Assembly: GCA_964019695.1 (NCBI GenBank)
Contig: CAXHUL010000503.1
Location: forward strand, 930,001-994,000
Length of the DNA stretch: 64,000 nucleotides
Direction: 5' to 3'
DNA from: Loripinus fragilis
Lineage: Eukaryota; Mollusca; Bivalvia; Lucinida; Lucinidae
The translations under genes and the position numbers were made by a program. The notes beneath the pieces are model-generated. The model worked only from the letters and a program-made list of their open reading frames with translations. It did not search any database and had not been told where the DNA came from. This document shows positions 51,721 to 62,110 of the stretch, piece after piece (position 1 is the first letter of the stretch; the number at the start of each line of letters is the position of its first letter).

Positions 51721-52714
51721 TTTGGTTGTTGATGCCAGTAGTGACCTTAAATTGATCATTCTCTTAATTATTGTTTGTATTAATTGTACCGTGGCAATGT
51801 ATTATTACAATCGAATCATCCTGCTAAGAATTATATTAAGAATAATACAATCATATTATTTTGAAACAAAATACATTTGTGCTTTTACGACCTTCTGATT
51901 ATAAGTTTCAACAATTAATAATGAATATGGCAGTTTTGTGCTTTCATGATATTAGTATTAATCTTATAAAACATAATTACTGACTTTGTGATCACCAAAA
52001 ACATTTTATAGAACGTGTTTCTCTGTCAATGAAATTTAAATCAGCCATTTTCGTGGAAAATGGGTGTTATACGTTTTGCCCTTTTATGCAATAATGGGGC
52101 CGTATTTCTTTTTTAACTTTCTACATGCTGCTTGCCCATATAATCGACTATAAAGTGTGAAAAACTTATTTTGTTTCCTTTACTAATAAGGAATATATTA
52201 CATTTGTTACAACCCCCTTTCGTAAAATTGATAAGAAACAAATATACCCATACCATTCATGACCTTAATAATCCACCGTAGATAAGTATTTCGATTTTTT
52301 AAATGCTGTTAATATAACCCCATATAATTCATTTCTTAAATGCATTGATATTGTCTGATAATATACAAAAATCTCTGAGAAATTAAGGTTGAAAAGAAGT
52401 TTTTGAAATAAATTACTACGATTTTGATATTTGTGACGTCATACTTTTGGGCAGCCTCACGGGTAACTGCCCTTGATTTAGCCTTGGCAACATGCAAATG
52501 TATAAAATATAACCTTTTATCTAATTATTTTCAGCAAAAATCTACTGTTATACGCTGAGTACTACGAACACATTTTCTATGTGACATATGTAAATTGGAC
52601 CCCGCACTATAAATGTAGCTCAGTCGAAATCAAACGACGTACACAATAACCCTGGTTACGAATACGATAGTGGCCGAGTCTATACTATTTGTATGGATAT
52701 TTAGAGCGGCGCAT

Positions 52715-52790
52715 GACCTGACCTCGTGGCCTAGTGGTAAGCGCGCCTGGCTACAAAGCCAGAGAACCAGGATATATTTACATATTTTCA
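52715..52790 (+). mobile_element. tRNA-like SINE head fragment
   Basis: GACCTCGTGGCCTAGTGGTA AGCGCGCCTGGCTACAAAGC CAGAGAACC has a tRNA D-arm/A-box and anticodon stem (CCTGGC/GCCAG around TACAAA). The T-arm is missing and AT-rich sequence follows at once. A 5' fragment of a SINE or decayed tRNA; too short to be a gene. Confidence 0.5.
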
Positions 52791-54409
52791 GTGTGTTTTT
52801 TCTTTCTTTTTTAACATTTTAATGCTAAATTACTTCATATACTAGTAAAATGGCATCATCAAAACGACCGAAATGGTCATCCCCGAACTTTTTATATTGA
52901 ATTACGCATGAAACCTATGGGGGTGGGGTTAAATTTGGCCCTCTAGAAAGAGAATTAGTTCGGTGACCCCAGATTTTTATTCTTTTTTCTGAAAGGTATT
53001 ATAATAGTCCATGAATTAGAAATAAATTTTCAAGATTTTCAATGTCAGATTTTTAGCTCACCTGAGCCGAAGGCTCATGGGTGAGCTAATAGTATACCAG
53101 TCACTCCGTCGTCCGTCCGTCCGTCCGTCGTCCGTCCGTCCGTCAACATTTTCAAACATCTTCTTCTCTGAAACCACTGGGCCAATTAAACTCAAATTTT
53201 ATATGGAGACTCCTTAGGACGCGGGAACGAAAGTTTGTTCAAATGGTCCTGGTCACATGACCAAGATGGCCGCCACGCCCATATATGGTAAAAACCCTTT
53301 AAAAATCTTCTTCTCTAGAACCAGAAGGCCTATGACCTCGGGACTTGGTATGTAGCATCGGGGATGTAGGGCCTACCATGTTTGTTCAAATGATGATTCT
53401 AGGTTGACCTTGACCTACTTAACGTCAAGGTCAAATTTGCTTCCGAATGCATTTAAATGGGAATTTTTTGAAAAGTTGATTTTTTTTAAAACTGTAGAGG
53501 CCTTAGTCATTATTCTCACTTGATATGTTTAACCTAATGAGACAATGGCTATAAATAAGTGCCAAAGGTCAAGGTTGACCTTTGATCTTTCAGATTAGTC
53601 GCTCATATTAGAGTCCCATCAATATATTAAAACATAGTTTTCTCACAAACCATTGGCCCAAATGAACTCAAATTTCATGTGAAGATTGCTTATGCTCAGT
53701 TAGTCATAAATTATACAAAATATTTTGGTCACATGACCAAGATGGCCGCCATGCCCATATATGGTAAAAACCCTTTAAAAATCTTCTTCTCCAGAACCAG
53801 AAGGCCGGTGACCTTGAGACTTGGTATGTAGCATTGGGGATGTGGGGCCTACCAAGTTTGTTCAAATGATGATCCTAAGTTGACCTTGACCTACTTAATG
53901 TCAAGGTCAAATTTGCTTCCTAATGCATTTCAATGGGATTTTTTTTTAAAAGTTGTTTTTTTGAAAACTGTTGAAGCCAAAGTCATTATTCTCACTTGAT
54001 ATGTTAAACCTAATGATACAATGGCTATAAATAAGTTTCAAAGGTCAAGGTTGACCTTAAATTTTTCAGCCAAGGTCGCTCATATTGGAGTCTCATCAAC
54101 ACATTAAAACTTAGTTTCCTCAGAAACCACTAGGCCAATTGAACTCAAATTTCACATAAAGACTCCTTATGATAGGTTAGCCAAAATTTATACCAATTGT
54201 ACTGGTCACGTGACCAAGATGGCCACCACACCTGTATATGGTAAAACCCCTTTAAATATCTTCTTCTCTGGAACCAAAAGGCCAATGGCCTTGGGACTTG
54301 GTATGTAGCATTGGGGATGTGGGCCCTACCAGATTTGCACAAATGATGAATCTAGGTTGACCTTGACCTACTGTAAGGTCAAATTTGATTCCTAATGCAT
54401 TTATATGGG

Positions 54410-56745
54410 AACAAGAAAAAGCATAACATGTTATTACATGTTATATAAAGGCGTTGCTACATGTTATTTAAATTTATTAGTTATTTCTTCATGCTGTTTT
54501 GATACAAACTCGGAATTCACAGAAATGTTCCCCATGGTACACCTCTACCAAATTGCTCAATTGAAAACAAATGGCCATTATATATTCAAACAACTCTCTG
54601 AATCTGTGGCCAAATTAATGTCACAGAAAATGTTCCTCAAAACTCCCTAGATACCAAAATTTAACAAACCGATATGGACTGTTGAACGGTATAGCCAGCC
54701 ACCAGTACTAAAACATAATAAATCTTCAAACAACTTATTCTGAACCACTGACCCATAACAAAAGTAATATCACACAAACGTTCCCGAAAATGTTATTCTT
54801 TCAAAATTGCACAAGCTCCATGGAAAAAATTGCCCCATCCAATGAATCTTATGAATGCTATATCTTTCCCTTACTCGTCAAAAATAACCCAGTTGTCACA
54901 GTGATGTTTGATCTGTAGCAAGGGTTTATAAAAAAAAAAGACAGGCTTTACCTAACCCCAGTGACTCTCGGTCCGGAGCTTTGTCAGTTGGTCCGGGTGT
55001 GGTTAATCACTGAAGTGTTCGTGATGTATTCTACGGAATAGCACTAAATTGCTTATGCTCTACTGAAAATAATGACCACCCGCGCTTAAGATAAAAAATC
55101 TTTAAACCACATCCGCTGAACCTCCTATACTCAAATAATTTCAAAGATATGTTCCTCATAGTGCCCTCTACCAAAATTGCACCAACAGTTATAAGCAGTT
55201 TACATATAGCACCGCCCTAATTGACCAGCTACATAAAGTTCAAATATATAATTATACAATGGAAATTGCGCCTGATTCGCTAGTGCCTGTTCAAAGCTGG
55301 GTGTCAGATGAATAATCTCAAAACCATTAAATCCGTTTTAAGAGGAAAAAAAATGGTACATCATGCGAAATCCCAGCTTCTGTACCTACAAATAAGCATG
55401 CTCAAAGTAGATTGTACATTTGCACAGGAAAGAAAATGCTTAAGGCAGAATAACATGAACATGTAAGCAATATACAACCTTTGAATAACATATCTTCATC
55501 GCTTGTGAAAATAATTATATACTGACGGACTTTAAAAACGCTACACTAGGATAGTAGCGTTAATGTTTGTCTAAAAAAGAATCCATAGCAAACAATTTGA
55601 TTGCATATTAAAGAGTATGCATTTCAAGTGTGAATAACACATGAAAAAATTGTCCACTTCAAAGTAATTAAAAGCATTGAAAATGTAAAATATATAAGAT
55701 ATGGGTCAACTGTTTCATTTGACAAAATTAAACCCGAGAAACATCAAAAACATCCGAGATGCATATCAATCGTAGGGGAGATAGATTTAAAAAGATAATT
55801 TGCAAAAAAAAAATAGTGGCGCCAACGGGTCTCGAACCAGCAAAATCCGGCAATAAAGTCAGCAACTCTACTGACTGCGCCAGACAAGCTGCTATAATTC
55901 TCAAAGCTAAAGTAATTTAATAGATATTTAGTTGGCCGATTATGTACCGCACATGACCGATGACACCGAAAATGTCCCCTACCGGAAGATAATGCCCTCA
56001 TTTGAGCTATTTAATTGTTTGATTCCGATTTTAATTCAACTTTTAATAGTGCAAGCCTATGCATTCCTTACGATGATAGATCAGTAATTAAAAGCCACTT
56101 TAGATCACTTTAAAAGCCAATAGATAAAAGTCGTGGAACCGCCGAATGTAGGTCATCGGTCTAAGTCACTGGTACCGATAAAAACAGTGAATAAAGACAG
56201 AATACGGAAATAATGTGCTCAAAACATCTCACCTCTGCAAAAAGCAATTAAAATCTACAGTGTTTTAATCTAATACGACTTCTCATTTACGAAAATAAAA
56301 CGATATCATGAATATAGCCTAGATTCGTACATGGCAAAACCCCTCACTTTCCATTGTCTTGCGCAGGCGCGATACTAAAGAATCAGTATATGATAAAATG
56401 CTTCCAGTCGATGACAATGCTCACTTTCGCGTTGACCGAACATCCCATTATTTGAAGGGGGGTTAGGATATCCTTCCGTTATTTCACAATTGTTTTAAGA
56501 ACTTAAAAGATTGCCAAAAAACATTAAACCGCTGAAACAGAACAAAGCTAATTAACTTCTTATCTTTAATTAACCTTAGAAAGAAAACTTTTTTTAAATA
56601 GCCTCGATAGATAAAACAAACCAACGCTCAACACCCACTTGGAACATACCAATTGAATTTTGAATACAAATATAGGCATTATGAATATCAATACTTAGAA
56701 GTATACAATTGAATATATACTTATTGAATAATCAACGCCTAGAAA
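54410..56745. other. 2.3-kb insertion in the preceding repeat, no gene
   Basis: The repeat stops at ATTTATATGGGAACAAG and resumes at TCTATAACTGTTTAGGCCAA. The insert has only short frames and one tRNA-like block (55813-55892). No inverted ends recognised. Confidence 0.5.
55813..55892 (-). mobile_element. tRNA-like block, minus strand
   Basis: The minus strand has GTCTGGCGCAGTCAGTAGAG TTGCTGAC as D-arm/anticodon region and GCTGGTTCGAGACCCGTTGG as a good B-box/T-arm; GTGGCGCCAAC lies at the 3' side. Acceptor ends do not pair, and the anticodon loop is unclear. More likely a SINE head than a tRNA gene. Confidence 0.5.
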
Positions 56746-57105
56746 ATCTTGAAATGTTCATTTTTCTATAACTGTTTAGGCCAATATCATAATACTTGCA
56801 AGAAATGTTTAACCTAATGAGACAAGGGTTTTATATAAGTAGGAAATGTCAAGCTGACCTGTGACCATTTATCCAAGGCCCCTCATTTGGACTGCCACAT
56901 ACCTATCTAAACATCTTTTCCACAGAAATCACTGGGCTGTTTGATGGAGTATTCATTAGATTGTTTGGGTCACTTGATCTAAATGGCCACAACCCCCATA
57001 AAACAAAATATGTTTCATTATAAGCCATAGTTGATCTTGACCTATTTTAACATTGTTAAGGAGATCAGGTGAGCGCTTCAGGACCGTCAGGTCCTCTAGT
57101 TTAAT

Positions 57106-57814
57106 ACATGATTTATTCTTAAAACAAATTCCATTTTTCGACGAATTGCCAAAATATATCATGCAGTATCTTGTCACAGCATGGGGTAACAAGTAAACAT
57201 GCACATTTTCTTAAAAGTTTGAGGTCATGGGCAGTAATTTAAGTTAAAAGAAAGAAGCTGGGTGAAGATTACAACCGTTTTAGCTCGATAATTAGGACTA
57301 GTATTATTATTTTATATTTCTAGAAAATTGGTCAAATGCTGTAAACTTCAATATGAGATTCTAAAAAAATAAGCACGGTGACATATCCTTTTTATTTCAT
57401 AAATGGATAGCCCATGCATAAGACAAACTGTATGCAAAGTATTTAAAATATTTCAATGTGGGAAGTATTTAGTAGCATATGTCCTTAACATGAAAGGGTA
57501 AGGTTGTTTCAAACTTTGTTAGTTTAGAGCATATCATTGCATACAATAACTGTTCATGCATATAACAGTTATAAAACATTTCTTTCATGGTCAGCACAAT
57601 GAATATGAAATTTCAACTGCTCAAAAAATTTAAATTGTTGCTTTCAAACTCTCATATGTTAGATTTATCATGCTTCTAATGTTAAACTGTTAATAATTGA
57701 GCTATTTTTACATTTATGAGCATTATTAATTTCATGCTCAGTTGAGTTGAGTATGAAGAAAGCTTTCTAACCTGGGGTGTGTGATCAAAAGCCTTCCTTG
57801 TTTACTATTCCGAT
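57106..57814. other. Intergenic DNA, nothing recognised
   Basis: AT-rich, short unconserved frames only. Confidence 0.5.
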
Positions 57815-58010
57815 AAAAGCTTTTTCTTTTGCTCTAGCTATCTGTGGTCGTGATTCATCATGGTGTGTTAATTTGATTAGAGTGTTTCTCCATGATGATA
57901 CATTGCAATAGTTAGATGGCCTCCATGGAGCTGAACATTTCTTGTAGTTCATCAACAGCAGTATCTAGGGCGAAGATTGGTACCAGTAAAATGCATTTAA
58001 GTGATCTTGT
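57815..58010 (+). mobile_element. PLE-B tail fragment
   Basis: Matches 32310-32500: GTTAATTTGATTAGAGTGTT, CATGATGATACATTGCAATA, GAACATTTCTTGTAGTTCAT and ACCAGTAAAATGCATTTAAG. Tail only. Confidence 0.75.
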
Positions 58011-58499
58011 ACATGACAGAACGAATAAAATTAACTGTGCGCCTAGCGAATATACAGATCAGCTTTTACATGAACCCAGATAAATCTGAGTATCTACTGT
58101 ACACTGAATCATTTTGAATTCTGACCACCTGTTTCAGAGAATAGTTTGTTTTTTCCATACTGCAATAAACCACACCAGCTGGCTGCCATGGTTTTTGACA
58201 GATAAAATTTCTTTTAGCTATCTATGTTAAGGGTCTCTAAGGATCATTCCAGTGATGTTTTGTTAAAACTTGCCAAGTGAGATAGGAGGAGTTGTCATTT
58301 AAAGCAAATTATTGATGACGCTCAGGAACCAACAGACTACGGATATTGACTGAAACCAATAGCTCACTTTGAGCTAATAAGGGGTTAATCAGGAAGAAAC
58401 TAAAAGTAAAGTATTAATATTTTAATACAATTCAATAACATGGTTAAGGGTATAATGAAGATCCAACAATTATGACAATCCCTTTTTAAATAACAAACA

Positions 58500-58830
58500 G
58501 TTCCTTAACTCAGCCTGCTAGTGAAGCCTTAAGCTTGTGCTGGTAGTCCATACAAACAGTTTGGACTTAGATTGGCTCGGAAAAATCAAGACCCAAGCCG
58601 GATCTAAACAGTTTTGACATAATTATTCCTGGAAGATTTGAATCAGCCGACAAAAAGGCACGGAAAATTACACAGCATGCAAATAGTTAACTGCTTGCCA
58701 TCACTGATTTTTGTTGTCAGCTGATGACCTTTGCAAACAGTTTGGACCCAGAACAGGATTCACAGATAGTCGGTCCTGATCTTGATACAAGCCATTTGAC
58801 ACTGATAGTGTTCCTGAAAGAATTCAATGG
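58500..58830. repeat. Two repeat family F copies
   Basis: 58545-58620: ACAAACAGTTTGGACTTAGA with mirrored GACCCAAGCCGGATCTAAAC AG. 58708-58830: TTTTTGTTGTCAGCTGATGA, CAGTTTGGACCCAGAACAGG and mirrored GTCCTGATCTTGATACAAGC. Confidence 0.65.
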
Positions 58831-58889
58831 AAAAAGTCAGCATACTACAATAATATGACAAAATACCCATCATGCAAATATCACACATA

Positions 58890-59130
58890 TGAGCCGTGCC
58901 ATGAGATATCCATCATGTAAATAGTTTTCCAACAATGTGACATTTTGACAAGACTTTAGTGTAGACTCAGAAGAGCCTGTGCAGCCTCCTTTTAAGCTTA
59001 GAAACTACAAATGGTGTTCAGTCAGTAGCTTAAGAGTAATAGAATATTCAAGTGACTAGCAAAGGCTCTGATCAGACTGAGTATGCTGGTCGCACATACC
59101 ACATTGTTGAAAATCTCATGTTGTGGCTCA
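58890..59130. mobile_element. MITE-A copy, worn core
   Basis: GAGCCGTGCCATGAGATATC left, AAAATCTCATGTTGTGGCTC right, ATAT on both sides. It has a small insertion near the left end and lacks half of the central palindrome. Confidence 0.8.
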
Positions 59131-59176
59131 TATACAGTCTACACATCAAGGTTTCTCCATATGATATACCATAATC

Positions 59177-59587
59177 ACACTGGTAAATGTATAAGTCGAT
59201 TTGCTGGTATTTACGCGTATTGCCGGTACTTCATAGACCGGAAGTGGTAGATATTGGTGTTTATACTATATAGAAAAACATGCCATATGCCTAAAGGACT
59301 ACAGTTTTCAATCATTTTGAAGTATTCAGAATGTGCATGGCGATTTATGTAAGCATTTAGGAATAGATTCATTCAGATCGGTACTCGAATCTATTCCTAA
59401 ATGCTTACATAAATCGCCATCTGCATGCCGAATATTCTTAAAAATGATCTAATTCTATAGTCCTTTAGGCATATGGCATGTTTTTCTACATAGTATAAAA
59501 GCCAATATCTACCACTTCTGGTTTATGAAGTACCGGCAATACGCGTAAATACCACCAAATAGACGTATACATTTACCAGTGTGATAA
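59177..59587. repeat. ~200-bp-arm palindrome (foldback element)
   Basis: CACACTGGTAAATGTATAAG left mirrors ATACATTTACCAGTGTGATA right. Inner arms include ATTTACGCGTATTGCCGGTA, AAACATGCCATATGCCTAAA GGACT and GCGATTTATGTAAGCATTTA GGAATAGATTC, each with its reverse complement at the expected distance. The loop is only ~25 bases around 59372. Arms are roughly 90% matched. No other copy in the window. Confidence 0.88.
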
Positions 59588-59929
59588 TGACCCAGGAAGA
59601 ATTGAATAACCCTTTTCAGACAAATTGGATTTTCCATAAGCTACATACAACAGTTCAGATGGTTCGTAGTATATATTAAGGGGTCACAAGGTTTAATTTC
59701 CTAAAAAAATACGATTTATCTTTCTCTGAAGATCAATTTTAGGTGAGCAAGTGTAGACCCAGATGAAATGCTGCAATGTGTTATTCGGCATTTCATCTTA
59801 GTCGTCACTGTTTGCCGAAACACATGTTTATGGTTTCCAGTCCTCAATGGATTAAACATTGTAAACCATGCTAAGCCTGCAACTTAAAGAGAGTCAGTCT
59901 GATACTAATCTCAATAATAATAAATAATA

Positions 59930-60010
59930 ATAAGTCTTATTTTCAGAGGGCAACACATTTAGCATTAAACCGCTCATCTATCCATAAAGCCTTCAATAAA
60001 CTACCTAAAA
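59930..60010. repeat. Tail-like fragment with ATAATA repeat
   Basis: (AATAAT)n then AAGTCTTATTTTCAGAGGGC AACACATTTAGCATTAAACC resembles the inserted retroelement at 12625-12770 (AGTCTTTATTTAAAGAGGGT GACAACATTTAG). Probably the 3' end of the same family, minus strand. Confidence 0.55.
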
Positions 60011-60149
60011 TACAAGTGTAAATTACAAAGATGACTTACATGAATAAAAAATAATACAAGCATCATGGAACACTTTCACACCTACATATGCACAGCACAC
60101 ATTTGAACATACATTTTATACATATGTAAATGGTACATGTACTTCTAGG

Positions 60150-60290
60150 CAGAAGTGTGTAATTATACTCAATTTACCAATTTCTCAACCAAAACACATG
60201 TTCTGGTGCAATCAAAAGAAGCATTTCAAATGTTCAAACTGAGGAACAAACAATATTCACAATTTTTCACTCCAAATTATGTTCATATGG
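60150..60290. mobile_element. MITE-D copy, eroded
   Basis: ACCAATTTCTCAACCAAAAC ACATG and CAATATTCACAATTTTTCAC TCC retain the outer parts; the central hairpin is degraded. Confidence 0.5.
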
Positions 60291-60309
60291 GCGTATGCAT
60301 AAGTTTCAA

Positions 60310-60495
60310 AAATTGAGAGGTCTGGATTTCATCAACATAATACAATGTAATATAGACTGGATTTCATCCCCTTAATACAATTTATAGGCTGGATTTCACC
60401 AACATAATACAATGTATCATCGACTGGATTTCATCCACTTAGTACAATGTATAGGCTGGATTTCATCCACTTAATACAACGTATATGAAAATCAT
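60310..60495 (+). repeat. Short tandem repeat of ~31-64 bp units
   Basis: CTGGATTTCATCMACWTAAT ACAATGTAT recurs about five times with variation (60323, 60357, 60390, 60423, 60454). Confidence 0.8.
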
Positions 60496-60599
60496 CAACA
60501 GTTTCTAAATTCTTTAATCAGCCTGGCAAATTGTTCTAAATGACTGGACCTGAATAAATTCGGCTTTGAAAGTTTATTTTGTGGCTTTGGAGCATATAA

Positions 60600-61025
60600 C
60601 ATTGATTTAGCCTTCCATATAACATGGATTTGGCCTTTCATATAACATAGATTTGGCCTTTTATATAACATAGATTTGGCCTTTCATATAACATAGATTT
60701 GGCCTTTCATATAACATAGATTTGGCCTTTCATATAACAGATTTGGCCTTTCATATAACATTGATTTAGCCTTTCATATAACATAAATTTGGCCATTCAT
60801 ATAACATAAATTTGGCCATTCATATAACAGATTTGGCCATTAATATAACATAGATTTGACATACATTTGGCCTTTCATATTACATAAATTTGGATTTCAT
60901 ATTGCATAAATTTGGCCTTTCATATAACAAATTTGGCCGTTAATATATATCATAGATTTGGCCTTTCATATAATAGATTGGACCGTTCATGTAACATAGA
61001 TTTGGCCTTTCATATAACATATATG
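60600..61025 (+). repeat. 23-bp tandem array, about 18 units
   Basis: Unit CATAGATTTGGCCTTTCATATAA(C) with variants ATTGATTTAG, ATAAATTTGGCCATTC and short units lacking CATA. Regular in 60620-60780, increasingly irregular to 61020. Confidence 0.9.
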
Positions 61026-61302
61026 AAAGTGTGTTAATATGTCAAACATTTTATGCTCACCCATACTGTTGGCAGTGTTATCATATTGGTAATTAACAAG
61101 GATTTTACTAAAAATTCTATTAAGATCAAATAGATATGTTCCTCCCCATATTGTTTTGTACAATTGTATTCTGTGTTCTATGGATAAATAGTCCTTCAAT
61201 AAATTTTGATAAGTATTGATTTAAAGAGTTTGTTTAGCAATAAAATTAATATTGTTGGTAGTTAAATGCAAAATGTCAGCGAGCAATCAATAACATTCTC
61301 AA

Positions 61303-61543
61303 TTGAGCCGCGGCATGATATTTCCAACAATGTGGTAGGTGCGACCAGCAGAGGCTCAGACCAGCCTGCGCATACGCGCAGTCTGATCAGAGCCTTTGCT
61401 AGTGGCTTGAATATTCTATGACTATTAAGCTACTGACTGCACATCATTTGACGTTTCTAAGCTTAAAGGGGGGCTGCATAGGCTCGTCTGAGTCTACATT
61501 TGTCAAAATGCCATATTGTTGGAAATCTCATGCCGCGGCTCAA
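61303..61543. mobile_element. MITE-A, best-preserved copy
   Basis: GAGCCGCGGCATGATATTTC left and GGAAATCTCATGCCGCGGCTC right, AATT on both sides. Complete core CAGACCAGCCTGCGCATACG CGCAGTCTGATCAG. Confidence 0.88.
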
Positions 61544-61957
61544 TTTTTATAATAGAAGCAGTGCAGATACTGCATAATAATTCTCTGCAAGTGCTACAGG
61601 ACAACTTTCAGAAGAAAACGGACCTTAACCCAAACCCTTGGGTCAAGGATGTATAAGGGCAAAAACTTAATTGTTGGATGCTCATAGCTTCATTCCTTTT
61701 TAAGGATTATTGATGGTTTGAGCCTTATATGCCTATTTTTCTGACCCCAAGAAAGCTGTTTTACAGCTTCTTGTGTGATGTATGTAGTTTCATTGCAATA
61801 GTTGAATCAAATGTCAAGAAATGAATTTAAAGTATCCCAATATTTATGGTATATATAATCTAAAGTATCCCAATATTTATGGTATATATAATCTAGGTAT
61901 GATATAATACCTTGAACAGTAAGGTGTTTACTTGTAGATAGAACTCTTTGCATGCCA
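61544..61957. other. Intergenic DNA with a 33-bp duplication
   Basis: AAAGTATCCCAATATTTATG GTATATATAATCT occurs twice at about 61829-61894. Nothing else recognised. Confidence 0.6.
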
Positions 61958-62110
61958 GTGGAGAATTTTGTCATCTGCAGATGAGCTTTGCAAACAGTTT
62001 AAACCACGATCAGGACCAACAGAACACTCTTATAGTGTTCCTGAGCATTTTTTCAAAAAAAATTTGAAAAAAGCCAGTAGATAACTAAAAGCATGAGAAA
62101 TTACCCAGCA
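61958..62110. repeat. Repeat family F copy
   Basis: TTTTGTCATCTGCAGATGAG CTTTGCAAACAGTTTAAACC ACGATCAGGACC, then ACTCTTATAGTGTTCCTGAG and TAAAAGCATGAGAAATTACC CAGC. Confidence 0.6.

Larger units (their letters stand above)
46568..52608. mobile_element. 6-kb element with ~0.85-kb terminal inverted repeats
   Basis: The left arm (46568 to about 47390) and the reversed right arm (52608 back to about 51720) align collinearly. Both open AGTGCGGGGTCCAA, then TACTCAGCGTATAACA, ATCAAGGGCAGTWAC, AAGTATGACGTCACAAATAT, CTTATCTACGGYGGATTATT, AAAGGGGGT and GGTGATCASAAAGTCAGTAA. Divergence looks about 20-30%. The AGT terminus and very long inverted repeats resemble Polinton/Maverick elements, but 6 kb is far too short for an autonomous one and no polymerase, integrase or capsid frame was recognised. 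The interior is filled with other repeats. Immediate flanks (GATAAT/ATAAAT) are not a clean duplication. A non-autonomous long-TIR transposon of unknown type is the safe call. Confidence 0.65.
53053..57105. mobile_element. 4-kb repeat bounded by TAGCTCACCTGAG and CAGGTGAGC ends
   Basis: Left TTAGCTCACCTGAGCCGAAG GCTCATGGGTGAGC with (CGTC)n after it; right GATCAGGTGAGCGCTTCAGG ACCGTCAGGTCC. Inside are three ~475-bp units carrying TCACRTGACCAAGATGGCCR CC, TATATGGTAAAAACCCTTTA AA, GGACTTGGTATGTAGCAT and TTGACCTTGACCTACTTAA; a fourth, broken unit resumes near 56745. Between 54410 and 56745 unrelated DNA is inserted. No coding capacity. A well-spread class of repeat in molluscs by my recollection. 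Confidence 0.7.

Noticed and set aside
55813..55892. tRNA gene on the minus strand
   Set aside because: Good B-box but no pairing acceptor stem and no clear anticodon loop.
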